A stretch of DNA of 64,000 bases from Cumulibacter soli (GTDB taxonomy: Bacteria; Actinomycetota; Actinomycetes; Mycobacteriales; Antricoccaceae). Shown in pieces: positions 8,944 to 17,737 of this stretch (the first letter of the stretch is position 1; every line of letters begins with the position of its first letter). The position numbers and the translations under genes are program-made. The stretch spans positions 62,001 through 126,000 of the forward strand of contig NZ_SMSG01000005.1 in assembly GCF_004382795.1 (NCBI RefSeq), written 5' to 3'. Under the pieces are notes generated by a model. It worked only from the letters and a program-made list of their open reading frames with translations. It was not told the DNA's origin and searched no databases.

Positions 8944-10322
8944 GATCGAGTTTCGGCTGCACGCGGGATCCTGATGGTGAACGTCGTCGGTTCGCGCAGT
9001 GACGTCACCTCGATCGTCCCGCCGTGAATCGCGATATTCGCCCGCGCCAGGGACAGTCCCAGTCCGCTCCCGTCCCCACGGGTGCGGGCGGTATCCGCTT
9101 TGACGAACCGCTCAAAGATGCTCGAGCGCGCCTCGGCCGGTACACCGGGGCCGTGATCACTGACTCGAATCACGAGGTCGCCATCGATCCGCGCGATGTC
9201 CACCCGGACCGGGGGACTGCCATGCCGATGCGCATTCGCCACGAGATTCGACACCGCGATCTCCAGACGCCGTGGATCGGCGTATGCCCACACCTGGGGT
9301 TCCTCCGACTGCACCTCTACGCTCGCGCCCCAACCTCGGGTTGCGACCACCGAGCCCACTAGTGCGCGCACGTCGAAGTGCTCCGGGACGAAGCGGACCC
9401 GTTGCGCATCATGCCGGGAGATTTCAATCAGATCTTCGACCAGGGACGCGAGTGAGTGCACCTCGGCGCTCAGAATGTCGGCCGCCTCTCGAGCGTCCGG
9501 ACTCATCGCGCCGCGTTCTTCCTCGAGAATCTCCACGACCGGGATCATCGCGGCCAACGGGGTCCGCAATTCGTGCGAGACATCCGAAACGAACTGTTCA
9601 CGACGAGCCAGGGATGCCGTGTGCGCTCGTTGCATCTGATTGAACCCCTCGGCCAGATCGGCCACCTCGGTGATCCGTGCTTCGGGCAACTCGGCATCGA
9701 ATTGGCCCGCCGATGATCGAGACGCGGCGGCATTCAACTGACGCAGCGGCGTGATGAGGCGGCCGCCGAGCCACCAGGCGCCGGCGAACGCGATTGCCAA
9801 CGCCACGACGATCGAGATGCCGGTGACCGTACCGAGGGTGATGATGCCGGACTTGATCCCAGGCAGGGTCCGGTCGACGTACGCGACGACGGTGGCCTGC
9901 TCCCCGGTCGCCGACGTCATGGGCACGGCGACACTCATTGTCACTCGATGACCATGCACCTCAATCTGTACCGGCCCGATCTCCGTTCCCGAAGGCGACG
10001 CGCCCGGTCGGTGGATCTCGGCTCCCGATACGGATCCCTGCACGACCAGGTCGCCATCCAGCACCAGCGTGACATCCGGCTCGACCAGACGCGACAGTTC
10101 AGACTGGGTGAGCGCCGCTGGATTGCTATCCGCGAGATCTTCCATCTCCGACCTGAAGATGTACGACGCGGTGGTCGTGGCGTTCTTCGTCAGCCAGAAG
10201 CTCAATGTCAGATATACCGACAATGCGGTGCCGCCGCTGGTCAATAGCACCACCAGGACGATCGTGCCTGCCAGGCGTGCTCGTAGACCATCGCGCCACC
10301 GACGCGTGCCACTGCTCATCAC
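8937..10322 (-). CDS. Sensor histidine kinase of a two-component system
   Basis: A 461-residue membrane kinase. TM1 is about residues 18-44, an extracytoplasmic sensor region spans 45-155, and TM2 is about 158-185. A HAMP region follows, then the phosphoacceptor His250 in DVSHELRTPL, then an ATPase domain with N box (NLVANAHRHG), DHGPGVP, an F box (FERFVKAD) and GDGSGLGL. It belongs to the OmpR-associated kinases such as MprB. The start codon overlaps the stop of the upstream response regulator by 4 nt, so the two are translationally coupled. The sensed signal is unknown. The gene ends just before the metallophore operon, whose operator overlaps its stop codon; a functional link is possible but unproven. 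Confidence 0.92.
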   Translation of the reverse strand: MMSSGTRRWRDGLRARLAGTIVLVVLLTSGGTALSVYLTLSFWLTKNATTTASYIFRSEMEDLADSNPAALTQSELSRLVEPDVTLVLDGDLVVQGSVSGAEIHRPGASPSGTEIGPVQIEVHGHRVTMSVAVPMTSATGEQATVVAYVDRTLPGIKSGIITLGTVTGISIVVALAIAFAGAWWLGGRLITPLRQLNAAASRSSAGQFDAELPEARITEVADLAEGFNQMQRAHTASLARREQFVSDVSHELRTPLAAMIPVVEILEEERGAMSPDAREAADILSAEVHSLASLVEDLIEISRHDAQRVRFVPEHFDVRALVGSVVATRGWGASVEVQSEEPQVWAYADPRRLEIAVSNLVANAHRHGSPPVRVDIARIDGDLVIRVSDHGPGVPAEARSSIFERFVKADTARTRGDGSGLGLSLARANIAIHGGTIEVTSLREPTTFTIRIPRAAETRSR

Positions 10323-11017
10323 GATTCGGGTCGCCGAGTGGTGGTCAGTCGATAACCGAATCCTCGTACTGTGTGGATGAATTGCGGAATGTTGGGGTCG
10401 TCTTCAATTTTCACGCGCAGCCGGCCCACCGATGCATCGACGAGTCGCGAGTTGCCGAGATAGTCCTGGTTCCACGCGGCAGCCAGCAACTGCTCACGAC
10501 TCAGAACGGCGCCCTCGTGCGCGTTGAGCACCAGCAACAGCCTCATCTCGGTCGGCGTCAACTGCACTTCGGCGCCGCCCTTGAAGACTCGCATCCCCTG
10601 ATCATCGATGACGAGCTCCCTCCTCGCCGCATGATTCGAGACCTCCGCCGGTTCCGACGAGCGCACCCGACGCAGCACGGCCTTGATGCGCGCATCCAGA
10701 ACTCGTGGACTGACCGGCTTCACGACGTAGTCGTCGCCGCCGGCTTCAAGTCCAGCGACCTGGTCGATGTCTTCGGAGCGGGCGGTGAGCATGACGACGG
10801 GGACGTCGCTCACCGCACGGATCCGGCGGCAGAGCGCAAAACCATCCATACCGGGCAGCCCGATATCGAGCACGACTACGTCGGTCGCGAGCACCAGGCC
10901 CTCGAGTTCATCCGTCCCACGATCGAGCACCCGCACCACATAATCCAGACGCTGCAGACCGAGGGAGACCGCCCTGGCAACGTTCTCATCGTCCTCGATG
11001 AGGAGTACAGACGGCAC
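10319..11017 (-). CDS. Response regulator, OmpR/PhoB family
   Basis: A 232-residue regulator starting at a GTG with GGAGG 7 nt upstream; an in-frame ATG further up at 11050 would add 11 non-conserved residues. The receiver domain shows the acidic pair (IEDDE), the phosphoacceptor Asp in VVVLDIGLPG, the switch Thr in MLTAR and the Lys in VVKPV. The C-terminal winged helix has the OmpR pattern, with LTPTEMRLLLVL early, a VDASVGRLRVKIE recognition helix and the RGFGYRL hairpin. It pairs with the kinase downstream through a 4-nt overlap and is divergent from the VanY-like gene. Targets are unknown. Confidence 0.93.
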   Translation of the reverse strand: MPSVLLIEDDENVARAVSLGLQRLDYVVRVLDRGTDELEGLVLATDVVVLDIGLPGMDGFALCRRIRAVSDVPVVMLTARSEDIDQVAGLEAGGDDYVVKPVSPRVLDARIKAVLRRVRSSEPAEVSNHAARRELVIDDQGMRVFKGGAEVQLTPTEMRLLLVLNAHEGAVLSREQLLAAAWNQDYLGNSRLVDASVGRLRVKIEDDPNIPQFIHTVRGFGYRLTTTRRPES

Positions 11018-11153
11018 CTCATCGCCTCCGTTCCTGGCCATCGCTCGCATCTATTACACCTCACTGGCGGACGGACGCCGGTCGTTTGTCGAGAGGCTGT
11101 GACACTACTGTCGATGAGCGCGTACAGAATCGCGCAGATCGCTCGGCATCGTC

Positions 11154-11753
11154 GTGGCCATGACTCAGACACAGGAATCGAGCAAGTTCGGCGTAGGCGC
11201 GCTGACCGTATTGGGGCTTATCCTCGTCGTCCTGTCCATCGCACTGGGCGCCACGCTGATGAAATCCGTCGATGCCGAGCCGCGCAGCACGCATCGCACC
11301 ACGACCAATTCTGTTGAACCGACCGGTGCTGTTCCGGACGGCGAGTACCTCGATATCACGAAAGACGCCGCGCATGCCGCCATTGCCCGCCTCGACCCGC
11401 AACTGAAGGCAGCACTGCAAGGTGCGACGGCGGCGGCGGCGCAGGACGGCGTCACGATCGGCATAACCTCCGGCTGGCGGGCAGAGGCGTATCAAGCACA
11501 ATTAATGGAGGAGGAGATCGACGCGATCGGTGCCGCAGAGGCCAAGAAGCTCGTGGCTGATCCGTCCACCAGCCATCACGTCACCGGACATGCCGTCGAC
11601 ATCGGACCAATGAGCGCAACAGACTGGCTCGCTCAGCGTGGTGTGGAGTTCGGGCTCTGCCAGATCTACGCCAATGAGTCCTGGCACTACGAACTCGCGA
11701 CAACACCTGGCGGCACCTGCCCCCCGATGAAGTCCGATGCCACCGAGTCGTGA
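11154..11753 (+). CDS. Membrane-anchored VanY-like D,D-carboxypeptidase (peptidase M15)
   Basis: About 199 residues. An N-terminal membrane anchor or uncleaved signal (LTVLGLILVVLSIALGA) is followed by a linker and an M15/VanY catalytic domain. The zinc site is visible as STSHHVTGHAVDIG, giving His and Asp ligands, with the C-terminal WHYEL supplying the third His. VanY-type enzymes trim the terminal D-Ala from peptidoglycan stem peptides outside the membrane. The start may be the GTG at 11154 or the ATG at 11160; neither has a convincing ribosome site. It is transcribed away from the two-component system and shares a 136-bp upstream region with it, so control by that system is possible. Confidence 0.85.
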   Translation: MAMTQTQESSKFGVGALTVLGLILVVLSIALGATLMKSVDAEPRSTHRTTTNSVEPTGAVPDGEYLDITKDAAHAAIARLDPQLKAALQGATAAAAQDGVTIGITSGWRAEAYQAQLMEEEIDAIGAAEAKKLVADPSTSHHVTGHAVDIGPMSATDWLAQRGVEFGLCQIYANESWHYELATTPGGTCPPMKSDATES

Positions 11754-11894
11754 GGTCACTCGGCGACGATACGAGCGATGACGAATCCGGAGGGGGCAGG
11801 TGCCCGCGCTGTTGGGAGTCGCCGCTGACATCGGTTCGGTATCAACCGGCCGGGCTCTCTCGCTCCATCAGCCAACCCTGCTTAGGCTGGCATC

Positions 11895-12206
11895 ATGTCT
11901 GATTTGTCGACACCCGACGAGCTCTTCGCGCGACTGGCCGAACACGAGCAACAGGTCGAACGACGCGCCAAGAAGGATCACCATTTCGACAAGTACGCCG
12001 TGCTCGGTATGCATGCCGATGTTCGGCCGTACCTAGATAATTGGTCGGCCTACAACCAGGAACAGCACGTCGCAATCGCAGAGGCCATCAATTACCTCAC
12101 CCAGGCACACGACATGTTCGCCGACGCCGGTCGCGATGGGTACGACGACGACCGCGATATCGTCGCGGCACTACCAGAGACCGTGCGCCGCCTCGGCAAC
12201 GAATAA
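11895..12206 (+). CDS. Conserved hypothetical protein
   Basis: A 103-residue, acidic, probably helical soluble protein with no signal peptide or membrane segment. It is rich in charged residues (LAEHEQQVERRAKKDHHFDKY) and ends in a D-rich stretch with DGYDDDRDIV. I do not recognise the family and assign no function. It lies alone, 141 bp after the VanY-like gene, and ends 14 bp before the convergent yccF-like gene. Its base composition and codon use look like its neighbours, which supports a real gene. Confidence 0.6.
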   Translation: MSDLSTPDELFARLAEHEQQVERRAKKDHHFDKYAVLGMHADVRPYLDNWSAYNQEQHVAIAEAINYLTQAHDMFADAGRDGYDDDRDIVAALPETVRRLGNE

Positions 12207-12220
12207 CGCCTCGGGCGCGC

Positions 12221-12634
12221 TCAACGCTCCATTCCGAAGCCGAGTGCGTCTGGGTTGGCCGCGGAGATCGGCACGATCCGCCGTCCCAGCGGGACGAACG
12301 CCAGCGGGATCATCTTCCAGCAGGCGAGGCCCCAGGGGATACCAACGATCGTGACGCACAGCAGCAGCCCGGCGATCAGGTGACCTATCGCCAGTTCCCA
12401 GCCACAGAGCACGATCCACACCACGTTGCCAACGAGCGATGCCACACCGGCGTCGCTGCGGAAAACCACCGTGCGCCCAAACGGCCAGATCACGAACCGG
12501 GCGAGTCGGAATGATGCAAGACCGAACGGGATGCCGACGATGGTGATGCACGCGAGCAATCCGAGCAAGAAGTATCCGAGCGAAAGCCACCAGCCCGCCA
12601 ACACCAACCACAGAATGTTGCCGATCGAGCGCAT
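12221..12634 (-). CDS. YccF domain membrane protein
   Basis: A 137-residue integral membrane protein made of two related halves. Each half has a hydrophobic segment followed by an ITIVGIPFG- or VTIVGIPWG-type motif and a P-(F/L)-G-R turn, the signature of the YccF (DUF307) family. GAGAGG precedes the ATG. The biochemical role of YccF proteins is not established. It is convergent with the small hypothetical gene, and the next gene upstream on the same strand is a thioesterase 71 bp away. Confidence 0.85.
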   Translation of the reverse strand: MRSIGNILWLVLAGWWLSLGYFLLGLLACITIVGIPFGLASFRLARFVIWPFGRTVVFRSDAGVASLVGNVVWIVLCGWELAIGHLIAGLLLCVTIVGIPWGLACWKMIPLAFVPLGRRIVPISAANPDALGFGMER

Positions 12635-12705
12635 CGGTTACCTCTCGTAGAACGGACCCGGCAACGTCCCGCGGCAATGCCAGGCTGTGCCGAAGTCTGC
12701 CGAGG

Positions 12706-13437
12706 CTACATCAGGTTCTTCGGCGCGTTAAACCAGATGTTCGGTTCGTACTCCCCGTCGTCGCTCATCGGATCCTGTTTCTGTCGGCGTTCAAGCCGTT
12801 CGCGAGCGAACTTCGGGACGATGAACAATGCTTCTGCCTCGGCGGTCGTGCGTCCTTCTGCGTCGAAGATCCGTCCAGTAGCGAACGTCTTCCAGCCCTC
12901 GGTGCGGTCGACCTTGGCCTCGATATTGAGGTCGGCGAACAGCGGCGACGGACGCCGATACGTCACGTTCAAGTAGGCGGTCATCCCGGGCAGACCCACC
13001 AACGCGGGAATCATGCCGAGGATCTGGTCCAGCAGCATGGCGAGCACGCCGCCATGGATGTGCCCCAGCGGACCCTCGTAAGCAGCGCCGAGGTTGAACG
13101 TGCTCCACGCGCGCAGTTCGTCCTTATCGCGCTTCACCTTCAATGGCGGCGCGAACGCATTGCGCCGACCGGAGACCGGGTTCGACGGCGAGCGACGACG
13201 GCCGTCTGCACAAAGCAGCAATCCGACATTGGCAGGGTGCGCGTCGGCCAACAGTTTCGCTGATGCCGCCCGGATCTGAGCAGTCAAATCGTTGACGTCG
13301 TCCGCGCCGATCTTGGTACGCACGGTGGCGTCGATCAGTTCACGGACGGCGTTCGCCAACTCCTCGTACGACAGCTCTTCACGGCGAAGTTCGCTGGTAT
13401 CAATCTCACTTCGGGTCACATCAGTCACGCGGCCCAT
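12706..13437 (-). CDS. PaaI-type acyl-CoA thioesterase (hotdog fold)
   Basis: A 243-residue protein whose C-terminal half is a 4HBT hotdog domain. GHIHGGVLAMLLDQ forms the central helix and its active-site region, followed by TAYLNVTYRRPSPL and a final strand region (GRTTAEAEALFIV). The N-terminal 90 residues are a helical extension common in actinobacterial members. These enzymes hydrolyse acyl-CoA thioesters. A strong GAGGAGG precedes the ATG. It lies 119 bp downstream of an acyl-CoA dehydrogenase on the same strand, so a shared role in acyl-CoA turnover is plausible. The substrate is unknown. Confidence 0.85.
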   Translation of the reverse strand: MGRVTDVTRSEIDTSELRREELSYEELANAVRELIDATVRTKIGADDVNDLTAQIRAASAKLLADAHPANVGLLLCADGRRRSPSNPVSGRRNAFAPPLKVKRDKDELRAWSTFNLGAAYEGPLGHIHGGVLAMLLDQILGMIPALVGLPGMTAYLNVTYRRPSPLFADLNIEAKVDRTEGWKTFATGRIFDAEGRTTAEAEALFIVPKFARERLERRQKQDPMSDDGEYEPNIWFNAPKNLM

Positions 13438-13556
13438 AATCCTCCTCGGAGCGCACGCTCGCGCAACTGGGTATGCCCGTGACCAGGTCGAGGGCGGCGG
13501 CTAGCGCTCGTCCGCACCGACACCGGCCATCAGCAGCGAGCCACAGTCAGCAACTG

Positions 13557-15323
13557 TCAGTCGACCAATGCACCCGATCGCAACTGGTCCCAGTGACGGA
13601 TTTCTGGCGCCTCGTCATCCATCGCAGCAAGCGGGTCTGCTGGCACCAGGTGCGATCGTGCATACAGTTTCGCGACGAGTGCCTTACGTCCCTCATCTCC
13701 GGCCGCGGCCGCGGACCCAGCCTGCTCCAGCAGCAGCGCTGCGGCATACACGTCGACCATGTGCTGCGCGAGGGGGAACAGTCGCGCTTCGGCCACCTCC
13801 GGTTCGAGACCACGCCACCGCTGTAGAGCAGACTCAACCCGCCCTAGCCGATCCGCGACAACCCCGGTCGTTTCATCATCACCGCCGCTGGCGGCGAGGG
13901 CATCTCGTATCCGCTCGAACAGCGGTAGGTGGGCCTCATCGCGCGTGATCGCCCGGCGCACGTCCAAACACAGCACATTATCGGCGCCCTCCCATACGGT
14001 GTTCACCTGGGCATCGCGCAGGATCCGCGCGACTGGCCATTGCTCGATATAGCCGTTACCGCCATGCACCTCGATCGCGTCACTGGCGGCGGTGATGCCA
14101 AGCCGCGCGGCCCGCAATTTGATCAGCGGCACGCCAAGGCGCAGTCGCGGACCGATCATGCCTTCGAAGACGAGCGCTTGAGCGGCCTCGGTCTCGACGA
14201 TGAGTTCGGCCAACTTCCGCTGCATCAACGGCTGACGATCAAGCGGTGCATGGAATGCTTCGCGCGTTTTCGCGTACGAGAGTGCTTCGACCAACGAGCG
14301 ACGGGCGCAGCCCAACCCCATCATGGCCACGCCGATTCGGGAATCGTTCGTCATCTCCATCATCCGGCCCAGGCCACGGCCCTGCCCAGCCCGCTCACCA
14401 CCTGGCTGCTCGTCGAATGGTGCGAGCATGAATGCCTCGGCGTCCACCAGCTCAACCTCGGCGGAGGCCACGGATGCCGTGCCGAGTTTGTCCTTCAGCC
14501 GGCGGATTCGTATCCCGTTTCGACTGCCATCCGCACGTTCACGAAGTACCAGGAACGGCACGATGCCGCGGACGCCGTCATCGGCACCCTCAGGCTTGGC
14601 GAGTACGACGTAGGCACTGCCGTTGACGTTGGAGACGAACCATTTGAGGCCGTTGAGCAGCCAGGTTCCGCCGTCACGACGCGCCGTGGTCTCCAGCGCG
14701 GCGAGGTCCGAGCCGCCCGTGCGTTCAGTCAGGAGTTGCGCCGTCTCGCCGGTAAGTTGGCCTTCTGCCAGCACCTCCTTGACCCGCACCTGAGCGTCAC
14801 CGGGGGCGTACTGTTCGGCGAGCCGTAGCACCATGTCGCCACCGGTCCCCAACGCACAGGTCATGCCGATGTCGGCCTGATTCAACAGGTAGCTGCGAGC
14901 GGCAGTGAGCGGCTCAACATCGGAAATCCCCGCCGTGGCGGCCTTGCCGATGAACTCCGGCGTAGCGAAACTGTGGGTGACAAGTAGCTGACGTGAAGCC
15001 TCGAATGATGCGGGCATCACGACGGAGCTGATGTCATGCCCCCAGCGGTCGTACCGCTCTAGATACGGTCGGTTCCTGTCAGTCTGCTCGGCATACGTAT
15101 TGACCGGGCCCGCCATCAGCGCGCCGATCTCGCTCAGATATCCGCCGGCCCACTCGAGACCCTTCTCGCCGAGGTGGTTTCGCAGGATGAACTGCAACGT
15201 CGGGTCGCTGTCGTACCAGTTCAGGCCGGCCGCACCCTGATATCGCTCCGTTGCGTAGCGGCGGCGTTTCTCGGGTTTGCCGTGCGGTAAGCGGTCAACC
15301 TGCTCGACGATGTAGGAACTCAT
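13557..15323 (-). CDS. Acyl-CoA dehydrogenase family protein, AidB-like
   Basis: A 588-residue flavoprotein, longer than the usual 380-400 residues of short-chain dehydrogenases and closer to the AidB-like group. Landmarks are the N-terminal helical domain, TCALGTGGDMVLR in the FAD-binding strand region, GLKWFVSNVNGSAYVV in the beta domain, and a C-terminal IEVHGGNGYIEQWPVARILRDAQVNTVWEG segment (quoted here in pieces: EVHGGNGY, VNTVWEG). It oxidises acyl-CoA thioesters or acts in an AidB-like role. Its start is only 17 bp from the divergent PaaX-like regulator, which probably controls it. No clear ribosome site is visible. Confidence 0.88.
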   Translation of the reverse strand: MSSYIVEQVDRLPHGKPEKRRRYATERYQGAAGLNWYDSDPTLQFILRNHLGEKGLEWAGGYLSEIGALMAGPVNTYAEQTDRNRPYLERYDRWGHDISSVVMPASFEASRQLLVTHSFATPEFIGKAATAGISDVEPLTAARSYLLNQADIGMTCALGTGGDMVLRLAEQYAPGDAQVRVKEVLAEGQLTGETAQLLTERTGGSDLAALETTARRDGGTWLLNGLKWFVSNVNGSAYVVLAKPEGADDGVRGIVPFLVLRERADGSRNGIRIRRLKDKLGTASVASAEVELVDAEAFMLAPFDEQPGGERAGQGRGLGRMMEMTNDSRIGVAMMGLGCARRSLVEALSYAKTREAFHAPLDRQPLMQRKLAELIVETEAAQALVFEGMIGPRLRLGVPLIKLRAARLGITAASDAIEVHGGNGYIEQWPVARILRDAQVNTVWEGADNVLCLDVRRAITRDEAHLPLFERIRDALAASGGDDETTGVVADRLGRVESALQRWRGLEPEVAEARLFPLAQHMVDVYAAALLLEQAGSAAAAGDEGRKALVAKLYARSHLVPADPLAAMDDEAPEIRHWDQLRSGALVD

Positions 15324-15340
15324 TCCATTACATTACGATC

Positions 15341-16099
15341 ATGGGTCACACGGCGCAAGAACGTAATGGTGAGGATCTGGTTCGCCCGCTCAGCACCCGT
15401 TCGGTACTGCTCAGCGCGTTGTTGGGCGCGCATCCTCCGTCCATGCCCGTGGGCAAACTCGTTCGGCTCGGCACACTTTTCGGCGTCAGCGAGGGCACCG
15501 TCCGGGTGGCGGTGTCACGGATGTACACCGCAGGCGAACTGGCTCGTGACGGGGAGGAGTACCGCCTGACGGAGCGGCTCATCGCGCGTCAGCGGCGCCA
15601 GGACGCGAGCCGATGGCCACAGACACAGCCTTGGACCGATCGCTGGCAGATGCTCGTTGTCACGAGCGCACGCCGTAGCCGCGGTGAACGTGAAGACTTC
15701 CGCACCGCAATGACCGCAAAGCGGTTCGCGGAGTTGCGTGAAGGGTTGTGGTTGCGTCCGGACAACCTGATCGAGAAGGTCCAGACGCCGTACGACGGCT
15801 GTCTGAGTTTCACAGCTCAGCCGAACTCCGACCCCGCCGAACTGGCCGCACGACTGTGGGACCTTCCCACATGGGCCCAAAGAGCAAGAGCGCTACACGA
15901 CGCGATGAATGAGTCCGCGACGATCCCGGAGGCGTTTGCTGTGTCAGCGGCCGTACTGCGGCATCTCCTCGTCGACCCCGTTCTGCCGCACGCTCTGCTT
16001 CCGGCGGATTGGCCCGGGGAGGCGCTACGCGCGCGCTACGCCGACTTCGATTCACGTTTCCGTGCGCGGCTTTCCGGCTACCTTGACGAGTGGAAGTAA
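15341..16099 (+). CDS. PaaX-family transcriptional regulator
   Basis: A 252-residue regulator. LSTRSVLLSALLGAHPP begins the winged helix and VSEGTVRVAVSRMYTAGEL is the recognition helix, both characteristic of PaaX. A central region and a helical C-terminal domain follow. The ATG at 15341 is preferred over an upstream in-frame start at 15251, which lies inside the dehydrogenase gene. Family members repress aromatic-acid catabolism genes and are released by an acyl-CoA effector. Here the divergent acyl-CoA dehydrogenase is the likely target. No Shine-Dalgarno is visible, so the mRNA may be leaderless. Confidence 0.85.
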   Translation: MGHTAQERNGEDLVRPLSTRSVLLSALLGAHPPSMPVGKLVRLGTLFGVSEGTVRVAVSRMYTAGELARDGEEYRLTERLIARQRRQDASRWPQTQPWTDRWQMLVVTSARRSRGEREDFRTAMTAKRFAELREGLWLRPDNLIEKVQTPYDGCLSFTAQPNSDPAELAARLWDLPTWAQRARALHDAMNESATIPEAFAVSAAVLRHLLVDPVLPHALLPADWPGEALRARYADFDSRFRARLSGYLDEWK

Positions 16100-16167
16100 A
16101 CGACATGACCGGTGGCCCACAACTGCGGAACTGCCTGAGCACCCAACGCAGGAAGGAGAGATCCGAC

Positions 16168-16803
16168 GTGACGACCCTCCCCGCCGGTGCCTTACTAAAA
16201 GGCGATGTGCGCCCAGACGCCGACGCGATCGTCGTGTTGCTGCACGGAGCGAGCGTGGGTGAATCCGGATCGACATCGTGGTTTGCGCCCGCTCCCTGGC
16301 GGATGCGCTGGTTTGCGCGAGCGATCCGCGTCCGCTCCAGGCGTCGTATCGCGGTGCTGCGCCTGCGTAATCCCGATCGCGGGTGGGCGATGGTCTTCTC
16401 GCGGGCGCTCAGTGATGCCAAGGAGGCCCTCGATCACATCGAGGACATAGCTCCGAATGCGCACGTGGCGCTAGTCGGCCATTCCAACGGCGGCCGTGTC
16501 GCGTTGAGCCTTTGCTCCGATACCCGTGTTGGGGCAGTGGCGGCGCTAGCACCATGGATTGACGACAGCGATCGGTTCGTTGCACGGCGTGGCCAGCCGG
16601 TGCTGCTCATGCACGGCGCGCGAGATCGGCGCACTGACCCGAACGACACCCAAGAACTCGCGGAGCTCCTGCGTGAACAAGGTTGCGTCGTCGACAGCGA
16701 GACCGTCGCCGGAGAAATCCATTCCATGCTCACCCGACCGCATTACTGGCATCGCCGCGTTGCAGATTTCCTGGTCACACATTTCAGCTCGGCGGCCCGC
16801 TAA
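16168..16803 (+). CDS. Alpha/beta hydrolase
   Basis: A 211-residue protein. The GTG at 16168 is chosen because AGGAAGGAGAG lies just upstream; a longer frame from 16090 would overlap the regulator. The fold shows an oxyanion-hole strand (VVLLHGASVGESG), the nucleophile elbow GHSNGG and a C-terminal catalytic His in EIHSML, with LLMHGARDRRTDP carrying the likely acid. It resembles small esterases or dienelactone-hydrolase-like enzymes. It lies 68 bp after the PaaX-like gene on the same strand. The substrate is not inferable. Confidence 0.8.
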   Translation: MTTLPAGALLKGDVRPDADAIVVLLHGASVGESGSTSWFAPAPWRMRWFARAIRVRSRRRIAVLRLRNPDRGWAMVFSRALSDAKEALDHIEDIAPNAHVALVGHSNGGRVALSLCSDTRVGAVAALAPWIDDSDRFVARRGQPVLLMHGARDRRTDPNDTQELAELLREQGCVVDSETVAGEIHSMLTRPHYWHRRVADFLVTHFSSAAR

Positions 16804-16903
16804 ACGCCTTGCCCGCGCGCATGTCGCAGATGCGGCACCAACGCGCGTTTCTGCGGAAGGGCGTGCATACAACGGCGCTTTCGCCCCAGAACCCCGCATC
16901 AAC

Positions 16904-17737
16904 TCATGCAGCGGGGCGGGCGTAACGACGTACCGTCAGCGGAACGAAGATCACCAGCAACAGCACTGACCAGAGCATCGTCGCGAGTACGGCGTTCTCC
17001 AACGGCCACGCACCATTGGTCGGCGCGGTCGGATTGCCGAACAGTTCGCGCACGGCGGCCGTGAATACGCTGATCGGATTCCAGTCGGCAATCGCACGCA
17101 GCCACGCCGGCATACCCGCCGTGGGGACAAAGACATTCGACAACATCGTCAACGGGAAGACCAACACCGACAATTGCCCAGCGGTCTCCTCCTTGCCGAT
17201 AACGAGCCCGAGGTACAGACCCACCCAAGTGAACGTGTGTTGCACCAGGATCAGCAGTCCGACCGCTGCGAGCGCCTGAACGAAACCATCGTGCACTCGC
17301 CAACCCACCACGAGCCCGCAGATCATCATCAACACGAGGCACAGCGCGCCGTAAAGGGTCGTCGCAGTCGCTTGCCCGAACGGGATTGCCGCCCGAGCGA
17401 TCGGCAATGACCGAAACCGATCCACCGCTCCGCGGCCGGCATCACGCGCCATCGTGACCATCGACGGCACCGGGTTGAACGCCAGGACCACGAACAATCC
17501 CGGCACCAGGAACTCGCGGTACGCCGAGGCGTCCGGCCCACCCGGTAGTGCAATTGCGGAGCCGAATACGTACCCGAAGATGAGCACCATGACGACCGGA
17601 GCGCCCAGGGTCATCGCGATCCCGGCCGGATCATGGCGGAGCTTGGCGAGCACGCGAGCCGCCGCGGCCGCAGCTTCGGTGAACGGACGCGTGGTTGGCG
17701 ACAGGTCAGGCGCCGCGTGTTGTACGTCGGCGGTCAT
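16904..17737 (-). CDS. ABC-2 type exporter permease, DrrB-like
   Basis: A 277-residue membrane protein with about six transmembrane helices in the ABC2_membrane arrangement. An N-terminal cytoplasmic helix is followed by GIAMTLGAPVVMVLIFGYVFG, later helices, and a conserved segment MLSNVFVPTAGMPAWLRAI. Such permeases pair with a DrrA-type ATPase to export drugs, glycolipids or polyketides. The start overlaps the stop of the ATPase gene by 4 nt. A GC-rich imperfect hairpin at about 16892-16916 spans the stop codon and may separate it from the convergent hydrolase. Confidence 0.9.
   Translation of the reverse strand: MTADVQHAAPDLSPTTRPFTEAAAAAARVLAKLRHDPAGIAMTLGAPVVMVLIFGYVFGSAIALPGGPDASAYREFLVPGLFVVLAFNPVPSMVTMARDAGRGAVDRFRSLPIARAAIPFGQATATTLYGALCLVLMMICGLVVGWRVHDGFVQALAAVGLLILVQHTFTWVGLYLGLVIGKEETAGQLSVLVFPLTMLSNVFVPTAGMPAWLRAIADWNPISVFTAAVRELFGNPTAPTNGAWPLENAVLATMLWSVLLLVIFVPLTVRRYARPAA

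Noticed and set aside
16892-16916. Hairpin CCCCGC/GCGGGG as a terminator
   Set aside because: The stem is short, has a bulge and overlaps the permease stop codon, so it is mentioned only in that gene entry.
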